From assembly GCA_028023455.1 (NCBI GenBank), contig JAQFVV010012509.1, positions 3,346,590-3,410,589 on the forward strand: a DNA stretch of 64,000 nucleotides, read 5' to 3'. A model generated the notes under the pieces. That model searched no databases. It was not told where the DNA came from and worked only from the letters and a program-made list of their open reading frames with translations. Shown here one piece after another: positions 12,145 through 23,887 of the stretch (position 1 is the stretch's first letter; every line of letters starts with the position of its first letter). The DNA is from Epiperipatus broadwayi. Lineage: Eukaryota; Onychophora; Udeonychophora; Euonychophora; Peripatidae. A program made the translations under genes and the position numbers.

Positions 12145-12310
12145 GTGTGGGGGGATAATGATCTGGACCAACTGATAAGTGCTGGTTCAGCATGAAATAC
12201 ATATATTAAAAATCATTTATCTTTTTCATATGTATGTAATCATGTCATATAAGATGGAATGGATAGCTGGAGAGCTTGAAAATCTGTGTTCAAATTCCCT
12301 ATAATTACAT
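12145..12310 (+). mobile_element. Family C repeat: hammerhead-like core plus tRNA-like module
   Basis: The core at 12165-12200 reads CCAA, CTGATAA, GTGCTGGTTCAGCAT, GAAA. Stem II GUGCUG/CAGCAU keeps six pairs, the closing one being G-U. CTGATAA has A where the core needs G, so this copy is probably inactive. About 40 bp downstream the tRNA-like module runs from TAAGATGGAATGGATAGCTG to GTGTTCAAATTCCC. The order ribozyme then tRNA-like box matches the other family C copies. Confidence 0.7.
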
Positions 12311-12319
12311 CTAAAGTTC

Positions 12320-13960
12320 AATATATACATTAACTGTATTCAGATATTATAAATAAATTTTGTACATTTGTAAAATCCTTTATTCAAATAATTAATAATG
12401 AAATTTAATATTAATTTATAGATTTCTGAAGAAAATCACTGGACAGCTGAAACAATTAACAATAAAAGATATTAATTTTAAAAGTGCAAGTTGTTGGTTC
12501 TTTATAAACTGATTTTGATTACAACAATAAAAAGTCAAATGTTGAATTTAATATATAAATTATAAACATTTGTGGTCACAATAATAAGCAAAAATTAAAA
12601 TAAAAGCTATGTTTGGAATGATCAAAAAAATTCTTAAAAAAAAATATTTATGCAATGGTGAAGTGTCTTGAAAATGATTTTTTTATTATGTTTCAAATAT
12701 CTTGTTATATCTTGTTACATGACTGTAAGGCTTGCTTTCCCCCCAAAAAAGTTTGTAATTAGAAACAAAAAAATAATATGGGTCATCAGAAGAGAATTAC
12801 AAACTGGACCCAAATTTGAAAAATGCAAAGAAACAAAAGGCAAATATTGTCCTACTCAAAAAGCAATTCTTTTCAAATCAAATCAGAGATCTATTATAAG
12901 CTTAAATAATCAATGAATATTAGATAACTGTGCTTTGTATCTTCATATCCAGTGCTTCCCTATATCAATTTTTGATTTATGGTTCTTGTTAGTGAGTAAC
13001 TGGGCCTTAATGTATTCAAGTCTGTAATAGAAAATTCTGGAGTAAAAGGAAGATCATAGCTCTTAACATATGTGAGCAAAAATAAATATATAATTCTTTG
13101 TGGTTAATATCCAAAGACAACTGATCTCCCCAAAACAATTTATCATATGCATTATATATATACTTCCAATAGAAGTTACCTACTCTTTTCTGCAATCATC
13201 TATTGCAAGTTTGAATAATCAACTACCCCAGTTATAAAATTGCAGATAAGTAAATAAAACTAAGATTCAAACCTGGATATGGAAAATTAATTATTTTTTT
13301 ATTTAACACATTTAGGGAAAAAATGACAATAAGAATTACAAAAATAATCCTTGGAATAAAAAACGGATTAATCAAAGGAAAGACCAATAAGAAAATATCT
13401 TGATAATATGAAAAACTATCTAAAATGGATTTTTTTTTATATAAAAAATTTTAAAGCAAGAGATATAAATGATATCAAAAATGTTAGTCTCTGATATTCA
13501 ATTTAGATATGAAATATTAAAGTATCTATAGATACTGGTCAATCTATCACTAAATGTGAGATTTCTGGGTACTTATTTCATCCAAACAGCTAAATGAAAA
13601 AAGCAATGTGATATATATTAAGGTATAAGAACATGCCATAATGATTTCAATTATTATTAATCATATACAATGAATTATTTTATTTATACCAAATGATATT
13701 CAGCCAAGTTAAACATAGCAACTCATATATATATATGTAAATAAATATAGATTGATAAAGTTTATGTTATTAACTGATAACTAAAGTACATATGTTTAGA
13801 CTTATATATATAAAATATTTGTTATTATCTAGATTCTAGAAGAAATAAGATGATATATTTTTATACATAAATAAGGAAGTACAATACTCATGTAATTATA
13901 TATATTATTTCATTTTATTACAGAATGCCATCTATTGTAATCTTGAATAAGTAATGTATA
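12320..13960. other. AT-rich stretch; one very decayed family A trace
   Basis: No gene is recognised. Around 12945-13030 the minus strand aligns loosely with the family A centre (CTAACAAGAACCATAA, later GATATAGGG), suggesting an old copy. The 82-codon frame at 12668 has no recognisable domain and I treat it as chance. Confidence 0.45.
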
Positions 13961-13975
13961 CAAAATGGCAATGTT

Positions 13976-14081
13976 CAAGCGATGTTAGTCAAGAGGTTAG
14001 TGCAGCCGCCTTGCAAGCAAGCAGTTGGTTGCAGACAGTTGTTGCTGATTCGCTTCCCGGCCGATGCTATGACATATGAAA
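13976..14081 (+). mobile_element. tRNA-derived SINE with 14-bp target-site duplication
   Basis: The flanks AAAATGGCAATGTT at 13962-13975 and 14082-14095 are identical, which is the mark of LINE-mediated insertion. The element begins CAAGCGATG and has an A-box-like region at GTTAGTCAAGAGGTTAG. It continues GCAAGCAAGCAG...GCAGACAGTTG and a B-box region GATTCGCTTCCC, and ends GGCCGATGCTATGACATA plus an A-rich tail. It shares the 5' and 3' ends with the copies at 6.6 and 30.8 kb. The intact duplication suggests it is the youngest of the three. Confidence 0.9.
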
Positions 14082-14099
14082 AAAATGGCAATGTTACAT

Positions 14100-16210
14100 C
14101 CACATTTCAAGATTAGTTTCTACCTATTAATTATCCTCAACGAAAAGGAGAATTTATGCCAGAAGATGCTCCTCATTAGGAATTTTTATATTTAGCTTTT
14201 TGAATTTCCAAAGATTCAGACTAATATCAAATGGCCTATATATAAATAGTCCTAACACCAAATCATTTCAATTAGAGTAAACTATGAGTAGTAGTTTTAC
14301 ATTAATTGGTGAGATCAGAAATTTGGGAGACCGATATATATTCCATTGATACTTATTACAATTGCTTTGTTGACTAGAATTTCTTTTTGATTATACATAC
14401 TACAAGATTGATGTGTAGGAATCATATTAATGCGAAGAGTTATCTGGTGTTTAAACCCTCCTCACTCCAATATTTAACAAGTTGTATATTTTATACGTGA
14501 TTGGGATATACATGTTTTTTAATTAGGAATCGTGTGTGCACATTTGTAGCTACATATTGAAGACATTGAATTTCTTGCAATTAGTATATTTTAAGACGCA
14601 CAAATTAATATATATATATTTAAAAGTGAGAATGAATCATAATTTCTAATTAACAGTTAATGAAAGTACTCATAAATGGCTGAAAATAAGCTATTTATTT
14701 TCATGTGGCTATAATTTATATCTGTATGAATTTTAAACACGTCTATTGTGTCAATAGAAAATTCAGAAATGCAATAGAATAAACGATTTAAAATTAATTT
14801 GTCAAACACTCGGTCTAATTACTGTAATTAATGTACTCAACTAAAAAATTGTAATAAATCAGTTAGAATTACAGATTGATGTTAAATAAAATTATAGATC
14901 GAAGTTAAATACATTTCTAAGACATTGGAAATTGATATCTCAATATTTTAAAATTTTCTCTTTTAATAAATATCGTTATTTTTTTAATATTCACCGTAGA
15001 CTTTATCATCAATTCTATATGAGAGTGTGAACTATGTGTTTGTGTGTATACGCATTATATTAGAGTACATTATAGTGACACGGTGCGAGAAGCCTTCAAA
15101 AGTAAGCTAAGTTTTAAATAAATGTTTGAAAACCTGATTGCGCACAGAGTTATTATGTATTAGTAAAGAGAATAGTTGTCAAGCAATTAAATAAAAGTTA
15201 TTACTTGGTGCTTGTGATGTGCCACTAGGATTAGATGACTTTTTTTATTGATAACTATTTTTACATTAATTTCTTCACTTATAATATATCTCTAGAATTC
15301 TTAGTGAGAAATTTCAGAGCTTTGGGTAATAAAATATCACACGATATAATGTTAACAATTAACTTAAGGACTGAGCTCAGCCTATCATTTACAAAGTTTA
15401 AAAACATCACAATATTTTCCAAGTGACTAATTATTTGGTTTTTTCAGTGCAATAATTGAATATTAATTAAAGTGTATTTTTTTTCTTTTTCATTTTTATT
15501 CAATAAATGGTCATATAATTCACACGTTTGACTTCATCCCCTTCCCCCTCTCAGATAAAAATACACAAAATATTTTTTTTCTAATTCTAAACAGTGAGTA
15601 ACCAAACAAAAATTCTTTGGATTCATCATGGTCAGCCATATTTTCAAGTCTAAAAAATATTTACAATTTAATGCTTTATTGCTAATTTACCCACTTCAGG
15701 CATATCAATAGATATCATAATGTAAAATGTTAATAGATCAATTGAATAGTGAATCATGTTGCTAATATTCTGGTCATGAGTTCAATTTTCATATTAACAG
15801 AATAGTGTTTTAGTTATGTGTAGTTAACTAAATGATATGATGATATATTTATGAGGTAAACATTTTTGGATTGACTCCCAAGGAAGATACAAGTAAAAAT
15901 TCTCAGTTTGGCTAATTAAATAGATTTGTTGTGCTTAACTTACTTGGATACCATATGATATCTGATCAATGCACTATAGGTTGAGTTGTTCTGTAGTTTA
16001 GGATATTATTATCTGATAGTAAGAAATTCATTGATTTTTAAAATGAGATAATCAGTGAAAAACTATGGCTCATTTCAAAGGTGACAAAATTAATCTTTCT
16101 TAAACTGTTATACATTCAGACCACTTTGATTTTCTCAGAGGAGTGTACATTGAAACATCTACTGATATCAATCATAAAGCCACTTATTTTACATTAATTA
16201 GTTTAAACAT
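14100..16210. other. AT-rich stretch without a recognisable gene
   Basis: Nothing was identified beyond AT-rich sequence, short TA and TG runs (for example 15040-15060) and chance open frames such as the 63-codon one at 15235. Confidence 0.55.
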
Positions 16211-16213
16211 TTT

Positions 16214-16284
16214 TTTGCAATGGTATAAGCTTATACTGAAAACAACATTCTTTTGCAAGGGTATAAGCTTATACTGAAAACAAT
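16214..16284. repeat. Tandem duplication carrying twin 14-bp palindromes
   Basis: A segment of roughly 45 bp is repeated once. Each copy carries the perfect palindrome GTATAAGCTTATAC followed by TGAAAACAA. The copies differ by an A/G change just before the palindrome. It could be a simple slippage duplication. A paired binding site is possible but has no other support. Confidence 0.8.
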
Positions 16285-16289
16285 AATTT

Positions 16290-18350
16290 AAATTAATTCC
16301 TTTAGAAATCTATGTTCTATTTTTGCTAAATTCTTTCTCTGAATTCAGCATTCTGGGGATGGTAATATTGCAACACTATGGTAGCTGGCATCCTTTGATT
16401 ATTCAAGCATATAGTGAAGAGATCTACTCTTGAAAGTATATGAATGAACATATGAACATGTCATGAGCATGTGACATTGCTAATGGTACAAACATTTCAA
16501 GTCAAGCAAAACTTTATAATTAAATTTAAACTATAGTCTCACATATAGAGACTGACTTGATGTAAGATTCTTATTCATTGTATCATACCATGATATAATG
16601 TAAAACAAACTAATATACATTAGTGTATACATATTGTAATCTTAAGTTCTGTATGCAGAATGTATGTTTATGCATTATTATGGTATAATTAAAAAAATTA
16701 CATAGCATATTTTTTAAATAAGGTAGTATGCATATTAAACTTAGTAAATAATTTAATTTATCAAGTTATTAGTTATAAAATTGTTATTATATTATATTTC
16801 TTGATGACAAGCTTAAACAAAATGAGTTTAATTATTTTAAAAGTATAATTTAGCTAATTCTGTAATTATAAGTATTGTAAAAACCACAGATTTTATATTA
16901 TTAAAGTATAGCATATTTTTGTTTTTAAAATGCAATTATACATTAAATGTAACTTAGATAATTTTATTAAATATTTTACTTTAAAACAAATATTTTAAAT
17001 ATTTGATAATATTCTAGAACTTTCTATAAGGCTAGCAGTTAGCTATAATTTATTTTAAAAAGCAATTCTAATTTTTCATATTTAATATCTTAAGCCTCAT
17101 ATATGTGTGTGTGCATGCAGCATATTCAATGCTTTGACTAAAATAAAATTTGAAAAGAAATAGATTACATTTTAATGTCTTTGTTTAAAAGAATTAGAAT
17201 GTAATATTATTTAACTTATACTATTTTTCTATTTTAAAAATCTCTATTAATATTTCCATGAAGTATGATTTTTCATTTTTGAAAACTTTTAAAAAATTAA
17301 AAAATTATTTTATTATTTATAATATTTGATTATCATTAGCTAATTATTTGCAAATGTATGATGTAATATTAATTTGTTTTATCTAAAATTTCAGACAGAT
17401 CATTTAAAAGAAGTTATTTTTAGAATATTTTACTTGACAACTAATTTGAGGTCAAATTAATTAATTAATTAACTAATGCCCTAATTGTAAGTCATTGATT
17501 TCTTATATCACCTGACTTATATAAAAGCATTTGACTACTTGTAATTACATTATTTTGCATTATTCTTCATTCTCTTCTGAAATTATTTCTCATCATCTTA
17601 TAATGTGTTAATTTACTAATTGCTTATTATTTTGTTAATTTAAGCCATAGATGGCTAAGTTAACTATCTGCTTGGGCCTTCTGATTTGGCCTACTACTCA
17701 CTACAATATTTCAATAACATACACTAAGGAATTCTTAAAACAACTTGTTATTAACTGAAGGAAATGTTAAGCTGTTACATAGCTTTATCACACCAGGAAT
17801 TCTCACAGAGGTATATGAAATTATATTGTTATGAAATCTTAATTAACTTTCAATCTATTGTTTATTCAAGCTTGAAGTTTATTTAAAATTAAGTCTTGGT
17901 ATTTTTTTGAATACCAGAATTGGCTGATCTATTTAAACAATTTGCTTACATTCTACAACTAATTAAAAACTGTACATTTGCTTATTATAATTATTTACAA
18001 ATATTCTCATTATGCTAAACCTTATTTATGAAAAGGTTTAAACATTGCTAACTTACATAATATTGTAAAAGAATAAAAACTTAAAATAAATTTATCTTAT
18101 TATGAAAATAAATTATTTTGCTATTGTCTTCATAATTAAAAATATTCAGGAAAACAAAGGACTGTTCTAATTTTTGAATAAATGAAATGTTTATTTTAAC
18201 CTCAATAAAAATGAAAAATAGAAATATTATATGTCCAAGAATTATGCCTCATTTTAAAATATGTTATGAAAGGATTGAATTTCTACTGGTCTGTTTTATC
18301 ATTAGATAAATATGTGCATTGAAGTATATTACTTGTTATTGGAATATTTT
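16290..18350. other. AT-rich stretch without a recognisable gene
   Basis: No gene or known repeat was recognised. It contains a short (TTAA)n run near 17455-17475 and TG/TA runs near 17100. Confidence 0.55.
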
Positions 18351-18354
18351 TACT

Positions 18355-18690
18355 TAAACCACTAAACATCACATGATCACTATCTCATATAAGCTATTGA
18401 ACTTGGATTGAAAATATTATTGTGTCTTCAATTTCATTCTCATAGTTTTATAATTAAGTAGAGTTAAAAGGTGGCTGCTAGAGGGTTGCATTAGATTCTA
18501 AGATCTAGGTGTAGTGTTCTCAGATCCAAGGCTCCTCACTGACGAAGGCCAAAAGCCAAAAACTAGTCTGGGGATTTTGGATGAGTAGGGACTAGATAGG
18601 GATTTTATGCACAAGCCTTCTGGCATCCGTTGATTGCTCTTGTTGGCACAAGATAGCACTACTGTATGGAGAGTTTTGCTTTGTTTAAAG
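18355..18690 (+). mobile_element. Family A repeat with hammerhead-like core
   Basis: The outer end AAACCACTAAACATCACATG is followed by the central block and then the closing arm ending GGAGAGTTTTGCTTTGTTT. The central block runs from TGAAAATATTATTGTGTCTT through GATCTAGGTGTAGTG to the core at 18533-18574. The core reads CCTCA, CTGACGA, A, GGC-CAAAA-GCC, AAAAA, ACTAGT, C, TGGGG. GAA is mutated to AAA, which should abolish cleavage. The rest of the fold is intact. Confidence 0.8.
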
Positions 18691-18899
18691 TTGATTAATA
18701 ATGGAATTCTAGATTGTCTCCATATATATGGAAATTTTCAGTAAGGCTAGGATTCATTATAATGAAGAATATTTCTATAATGTAATTTTCATTACACCCC
18801 TTTCATGCAAGATGTGGAGTATGTGCTTTTAACATCTTATGGAGGTATATAATCGTAAACATATGATCAAAGACATGTGAAAAAGATGTATGATCTCCA

Positions 18900-18950
18900 A
18901 AATGCCCATTTCATGCTGAACCAACATTTATCACTTGGCCTAGACTTATT
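18900..18950 (-). repeat. Family C core fragment
   Basis: The minus strand has CCAAGTGATAAATGTTGGTT followed by CAGCATGAAATG. This aligns with the family C core (CCAA CTGANGA GTGCTGGTTCAGCAC GAAAT) with several changes in the CTGANGA box. No tRNA-like module is visible beside it. Confidence 0.55.
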
Positions 18951-19077
18951 TTATGAGTACTCAAAAAATCTTAGATGAAGACAAGACAATTTCTCCAGAA
19001 AACACACATGAAGAAAAAATGAAAAAGCAATAAATTGTATATTTCATGATCATTATCACAAGTTGGTAAATAATTCA

Positions 19078-19165
19078 TCATCATCATCAAACATTATCAA
19101 TCCACTGCAGGATGAAGGTCTCTCCAAGTTCAATCCATCTTTTCCTATCTTTAGCTTCTCTGGTA
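19078..19165 (-). pseudogene. RTE LINE 3' end fragment
   Basis: It begins with a CATCATCATCA run and then AATCCACTGCAGGATGAAGG and TCTCTCCAAGTTCAATCCAT. On the minus strand this encodes the C-terminal 'LGETFILQWID' seen in the copy at 52.6 kb, followed by the TGATGATGA tail. Only the last 30 or so codons remain. Confidence 0.75.
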
Positions 19166-19304
19166 AATAATTATAGCCAGGTAAATAAACAAGTTTAGTA
19201 TTTACAAAGTTATTAGATACTGTAATATCAAGAATTTGAATAGTGAAGATATCAGTTTATAATTAGAATGAAGATTACAGAACCCTGATAAAGTTGATTA
19301 ATAA

Positions 19305-19520
19305 AAGCACTAAACATCACATGATCACTATCTCATACTAGCACATAATTGTTATTAAACAAAGCAAAACTCTCCATACAGCCACAAGGCAGAAACTAGT
19401 CTGGGGATATTGGATGAGTAGGCACTAGATAGGGATTTTATGCATAAGCCTTCTGGCATCCATTGATTGCTCTTGTTGGCACAAGATAGCACTACTGTGT
19501 GAAGAGTTTTGCTTTGTTTT
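19305..19520 (+). mobile_element. Family A repeat, partial core
   Basis: The outer end (CACTAAACATCACATGATCA) and left arm are joined to GCCACAAGGCAGAAACTAGTC. The CTGACGA side of the core is therefore deleted while the GAAAC, ACTAGT, C, TGGGG side remains. The right arm closes with AGAGTTTTGCTTTGTTTTG. The deletion makes this a non-cleaving remnant. Confidence 0.75.
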
Positions 19521-20332
19521 GAATTGTTTAATATTTTTACTTATTATGAAAATAAAATTTATTCATGCTGAAATATATTTTATTTCATCTAAATATTTTA
19601 ACTTATGACAGGTAAAATAAATGTGTTTTTATAAACATCACACTGCTTTTAAAAATTCATTTTGCTTTGAACTTAAATAACATTAAGCTCTCTATAAAAT
19701 TTGTGTTGCTTTTTGTAAATATTTGTAATTTATAATCTCATTGGAATATTTTTTATTTGCTATGGAAATAGGAAAGGAATACGATGCTTTCTACAATCTG
19801 CATATTGTTTTATGAACTTTGTATTTGGTTGAAATAAAACTGTGCTTCTTTGTTACTTATAAAGAAATTTTTTATCGTTTAAACTTCGTACTGCTCTGAA
19901 GGAAATGATATCATAAACCTCATTATTTTAAAGAATATTGTGCTATTTTACTCTGAATGGCTTTACAATTGAGTCAATGTTTAACTCAACTGCCTTGGAT
20001 TTTATCTACTTAATTTACACTGTAATATTAAATATTAAGAATATTTTATTAAAACATTCTAAACTTTTATGGAATCATTATTTAAACTATAGTGCTATAG
20101 AGAATGGTATTGGAATCAATGGTTTCAAGACTGAAAACTTTTTAAATGGTAAAAGAGCTAAACATATTTTAGATTTAAATTTATTTATATATTTTATTAT
20201 GCTTTTAATATTGTTTTCATATAATTTATTGAGTATTGGAGTTCTCAGAGTATATATATAATAATTAATAAAACAAGACACAAATTGAGTAACTTGTTTT
20301 TAAGCTTGTATTAAAATGTTCACTAGAGGAAG

Positions 20333-20590
20333 CTTACCTCTAGCTCCAATCAAGCTTTAATTTATAAGTGCTGAAAAAGAAAGAATTCATAATCTCTATT
20401 GGAATGTCCCTATTTCCAGACCAATTGGTTTCAAGCTTATGGCACATCTCAGTGGTGAGCTAGAATTCCAGACAGGTGAGCCATAAGCTCGAAAACAATT
20501 GGTCTGGAAATAAGAACATTCCGATAGAGATTTTGAATTCTTTTTCTTTCGGCATCTATAAATTAAAGCTTGATTAGAGCTAGTGGTAAG
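20333..20590. mobile_element. Family D foldback with hammerhead-like cores in both arms
   Basis: The left arm 20333-20441 and right arm 20479-20590 are imperfect reverse complements of about 110 bp. Each arm carries part of a hammerhead-like core facing the spacer. The left arm (minus strand) reads CTGAGAT, GTGCCATAAGCTT, GAA, ACCAATTGGT, C. The right arm (plus strand) reads CAGGTGA, GAGCCATAAGCTC with a four-pair stem II, GAA, AACAATTGGT, C. Each arm has lost different CTGANGA residues, so a common ancestor would have had a better core. The outer ends share AAAGCTTGAT with the 23.7-kb foldback (AAAGCTTGTT). Confidence 0.75.
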
Positions 20591-20599
20591 AACATATAT

Positions 20600-22435
20600 A
20601 TATATATTTGCATTGTAACAAAAAGTAATATATATATATATCCATTATGGACTTATTTAGAGAGCAGAATAAATGAATTATTGGAGTTGATGTATGTTTT
20701 CTGATTTAATTATTAAGCCATAATTCGTATGTCTAATAATTATTTTATTATAATATCCTATGTTTTTGATAGATTTTTCACATTATGTAATTTGTCATAA
20801 TTATGTGAGAGTCAGTGTTTCAGAGCTATTTTCATATATTATATTAGTTATGTTTTTTTGAAGGAAAGTATATCCTAGGTGATATGTGGTTATGCTTTTT
20901 CAAATTTTTGTGATGGTTTATTCTTACTCATTTATTAAGATTAGAGATATGGTTTCAACTCTATATTTGCACTTATAGATAAGTGTTTCCTTTGAGATTA
21001 TTCCATAATTTTCTTACAGTATTTCTTGATATTTTTCTTAATGAAAATGTTTAAATCATGCATCATACCATGCATAATTATGCTCTTGATATTATCAAAG
21101 TAACTTAAGTATTTTGGTACTGTTGATTTGCATATTATTCATAATTGAGGTGTTAAAAACCTTGATAAAATATTCCATGTTTAAACTTACCTAATTATAT
21201 TATATTGGCTTATGAAAATATACATCTTCTCCAAAGTTATAGTATTGTTGGCAAGATTGAATTGTCAATACACTAAATATTTTTCATACAATATCATAAT
21301 GGAAAGAAAGCTGAATTAACAAATAAGTAGAAGAGTTTTCTCTATTCATAACTTATAATGTGTTTCTTAATTAACTTCATTGTATTATTTTAATCATATT
21401 AAAATTATAATTACTTACATATATAGCTGGTCTTATAAAAATATATTGGTTAAATAGAATAGGCAATTTTGTGCAACATTTAACTTTTATAATATATGAA
21501 CTTCAGATAGACCAAAACGTGACTGAAATACATATTTGAATCATGTAGCTGATATTAAGATTACCAACAATATACATTTCCATGCAACCACAAAATTCAA
21601 TTAATATGAAATTCTGCTAGCAACAGAACTATATTTGATTTTACAAGTTTCTGAATTAAAATAAGTCTCAGTATTTATATTCAGATTGGTGAGAAGAAAA
21701 ATTAAAACTGTTTTTCTTATTAATTAATAAAGATTATATTTGTAATACAATTATTGTGATCGATTCAGCCATTTACATTGCATGACAGCATGTAAGAGTA
21801 CTAGGATGACTAATTTATCAATTGAAAATTCTTTTAATTTGGAAAAGATATTTATCATAATACTACATAATGTATAAATTAAAGGTGGAATTTAAAACCC
21901 TTTACTTTCATTGACAGGTCTTTTTGGTTTGAGGACTTTTAGTATTATTTGTCTTTTCAATTTTTTTCTTTAGTTTTAAGAAAGCGAAAGAGGGTGGGGG
22001 AGTGGGAGAAAGAAGAAAAATATGATCAATTCTAAGTTTTCAAGATTTCTTCAGATATCTCATCATAACATTATCTAATAGTGACATACAAAATTAATTG
22101 ACTTATAATTTCAAACAATCTCTTTTTGTATTTAATCAAAACTACAATCCAAATAAAAAGCAACTAACTAGCTTTGAAAGAACAACAAAAAACAAAGCTT
22201 AAAACGAAACTTTTTTTATGTAAAAATTAGGCATATATCACATGATCGCACTTGTTTTAGTTTCAATAATAATTTATTATTTCTAATGTATACAGTGATG
22301 TGTAACCAAACATATGAGGTTTACATTGTTGTTCTAACTATCTTGTTATTTCCATTTGGAGTTCTGATGTATCTATGTTGTGCAAGATGGCGTGAACATT
22401 AAATCTTTCATATATTTGTTATCTGATTTCTTTTG
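20600..22435. other. AT-rich stretch without a recognisable gene
   Basis: It contains (TA)n runs at 20600 and 20630 and a purine-rich patch near 21985-22015. No domain is recognisable. Confidence 0.55.
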
Positions 22436-22439
22436 CCTT

Positions 22440-23660
22440 GTTGTTAGTTTGGCATATTGTATAATGTCCAAGTGTCCTCAAATGCTTTTGACGATGTCAG
22501 GAGTTGGTCTCTTTTCTGGATTTTAATCATTGTTTTGGAAAAAACCTGTGTTATAAGAGGTTGTGGGTGTTCCATGATTAGTTTACAATGTGTAACCCAT
22601 ATGGCATAGTTCAAAAATATTGAGAGATGTATTATTGGATAGGTTTTAGTATTGATACTATCCTTCAGAGATGAGATCAGTTGGAAATCTATCTTGGTGT
22701 TGGAGAGTATGATTTCTTGGATCACTTTGAGTCCCGTACATTGTGAGAAGAAGCGATCCAATGTCTCATCACCATTCATGCAAATGCTGCAAGTAGGGTC
22801 TATGTTGTTGTGACCTTGTTTGTAAAAGAGGAAGTGATTAGTAGGTAGTCTGTTAATGTTGTATTTAATGAGAAAGTCTAGGTATTTATGGACTCCATCT
22901 TTTAAAGTTGGATACCAGTTTCTGATTATTGTAATAAAGTGTGTTGATTATAGGATGTAAGATTGGATGGAGGATTGTGTATGCTTGCCATAATGATATT
23001 TTAGAATTGAATGTGGAGTCAGTTATTGGGCAGTGCTGTTTGATAAGACTTGTGATTTTAGTGATCCATGTTTGTCTGCCTGGTGGGGGTCGGTTGGTGG
23101 GTGTTACCTATTGAAGCAAAGCTTTTTGGAGAATTGTGTTAAAACCATATGATGCTACCAAGTTGTGTATGATGTTGTGGGGTTTTTGGTAAATCAATGC
23201 CTGAATGGAGTTAAGAGCAAGACCATTTAGCTTTCTTGGTTGCTGAGTGCCTTTGAGGCTGATCGCGACAGTTTTACCTCTCCAGAAAAGCCTGGAGCAC
23301 AATCCATTTATTTTCTGAAGCTTTTGTTGAATTTGATAAATGGAAGAAAGTATGATATTTTTGGCATCACATTCATGTTAATTAGTGCTATCTTGCCAGG
23401 GAGGGAAAGGTAGACTTGTGACAAGGAAGTGATGAATTTGTTTGTTGTTTCCAGGATATTATCCTGAATCTCTTTGGACATTGCTGTGGTAGATTTGAAG
23501 ATGGAAAACCCAAGATATCTCTGTGTCTTGGCAGAGAAGAGGGCATTGATTTTCCTTCCTGAAACAATTTGCCAGGAGGCAGACTTGCTGGAGTTGAATT
23601 GCAGCCTTTGTCTGTATAGTGGCTTAATATTGTTTGTAGCAAAAGACAAAGAGCTTTGCT
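22440..23660 (-). pseudogene. L1/Tx1-like LINE fragment: RT thumb to C-terminal zinc-knuckle region
   Basis: Three frames on the minus strand form one collinear protein. The first, 23649-23308, contains 'LQFNSSKSASW', 'AKTQRYLGFSI' and 'LSLPGKIALINMNVMPKISY'. These parallel L1-type motifs for the GL.IN..KS loop, YLG and the W.GR...K....PK..Y segment. After a frameshift 23302-23108 gives 'RLFWRGKTV' and 'PRKLNGLAL', the FxWxxK and GGL.LP region. A further frame from about 22880 gives 'RLPTNHFLFYKQGHN', then 'CSICMNGDETLDRFFSQC', a degenerate CxxC...C knuckle as in RVT-associated zinc-finger tails, and stops at 22444. The 5' part including the YADD catalytic box is absent. Base composition is clearly GC-richer than the neighbours. 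Family D foldback sequence adjoins its upstream end. Confidence 0.85.
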
Positions 23661-23887
23661 AATTGCTCAACAAGCTTTGTGATAAATGCTTAGCAAGAGA
23701 AAGCATTTAAAATATCTCTATTCGAAACCACACCCAAACCTCTGACCAATGGTTTCATGCTTTGGCACTCATCAGAGGTGCTAGGATAGTTTCAGACACT
23801 AGATCTAAAAATACCAGCTTATAGAGATATTTCAAATACTTTCTCTTGCTAAGCATTTATCACAAAGCTTGTTGAGCAATTAGCAAA
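23652..23887. mobile_element. Family D foldback with near-canonical hammerhead core
   Basis: The arms begin CTTTGCTAATTGCTCAACAA and end with its reverse complement at about 23887. Inner parts such as AAGCATTTATCACAAAGC are also shared. The spacer carries the core at 23730-23780 on the minus strand. The element sits immediately upstream, in LINE orientation, of the L1-like fragment and may have inserted into it. I could not recover LINE sequence with confidence on its far side. Confidence 0.75.
23730..23780 (-). ncRNA. Hammerhead ribozyme-like motif, family D
   Basis: On the minus strand, C3-A9 is CTGATGA at 23775-23769. Stem II is GUGC-CAAA-GCAU at 23768-23757, four pairs closed by a G-U wobble. 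GAA is at 23756-23754. Stem III is ACCA-U-UGGU at 23753-23745, and C17 is at 23744. All strictly conserved core positions are present with no extra nucleotide. Stem I is the weak part: two pairs (UC/GA) next to the core and then an internal mismatch before CACC/GGUG can form further out. Known short-stem-III hammerheads act as dimers, which this near-palindromic stem III would allow. Confidence 0.7.

Noticed and set aside
13981-14075. A tRNA gene at the SINE positions
   Set aside because: A- and B-box-like sequences exist, but the middle does not give a standard cloverleaf. The copies have A-rich tails and target-site duplications, so they are SINEs.
19938-20261. 107-codon plus-strand open frame, one of the longest in the window
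   Set aside because: Composition is dominated by I, L, N, F and Y as expected of AT-rich DNA. I see no domain, and no splice or promoter context. A frame of this length is plausible by chance.
23474-23662. 62-codon plus-strand open frame inside the L1-like region
   Set aside because: It is antisense to the LINE reading frame that matches RT motifs.
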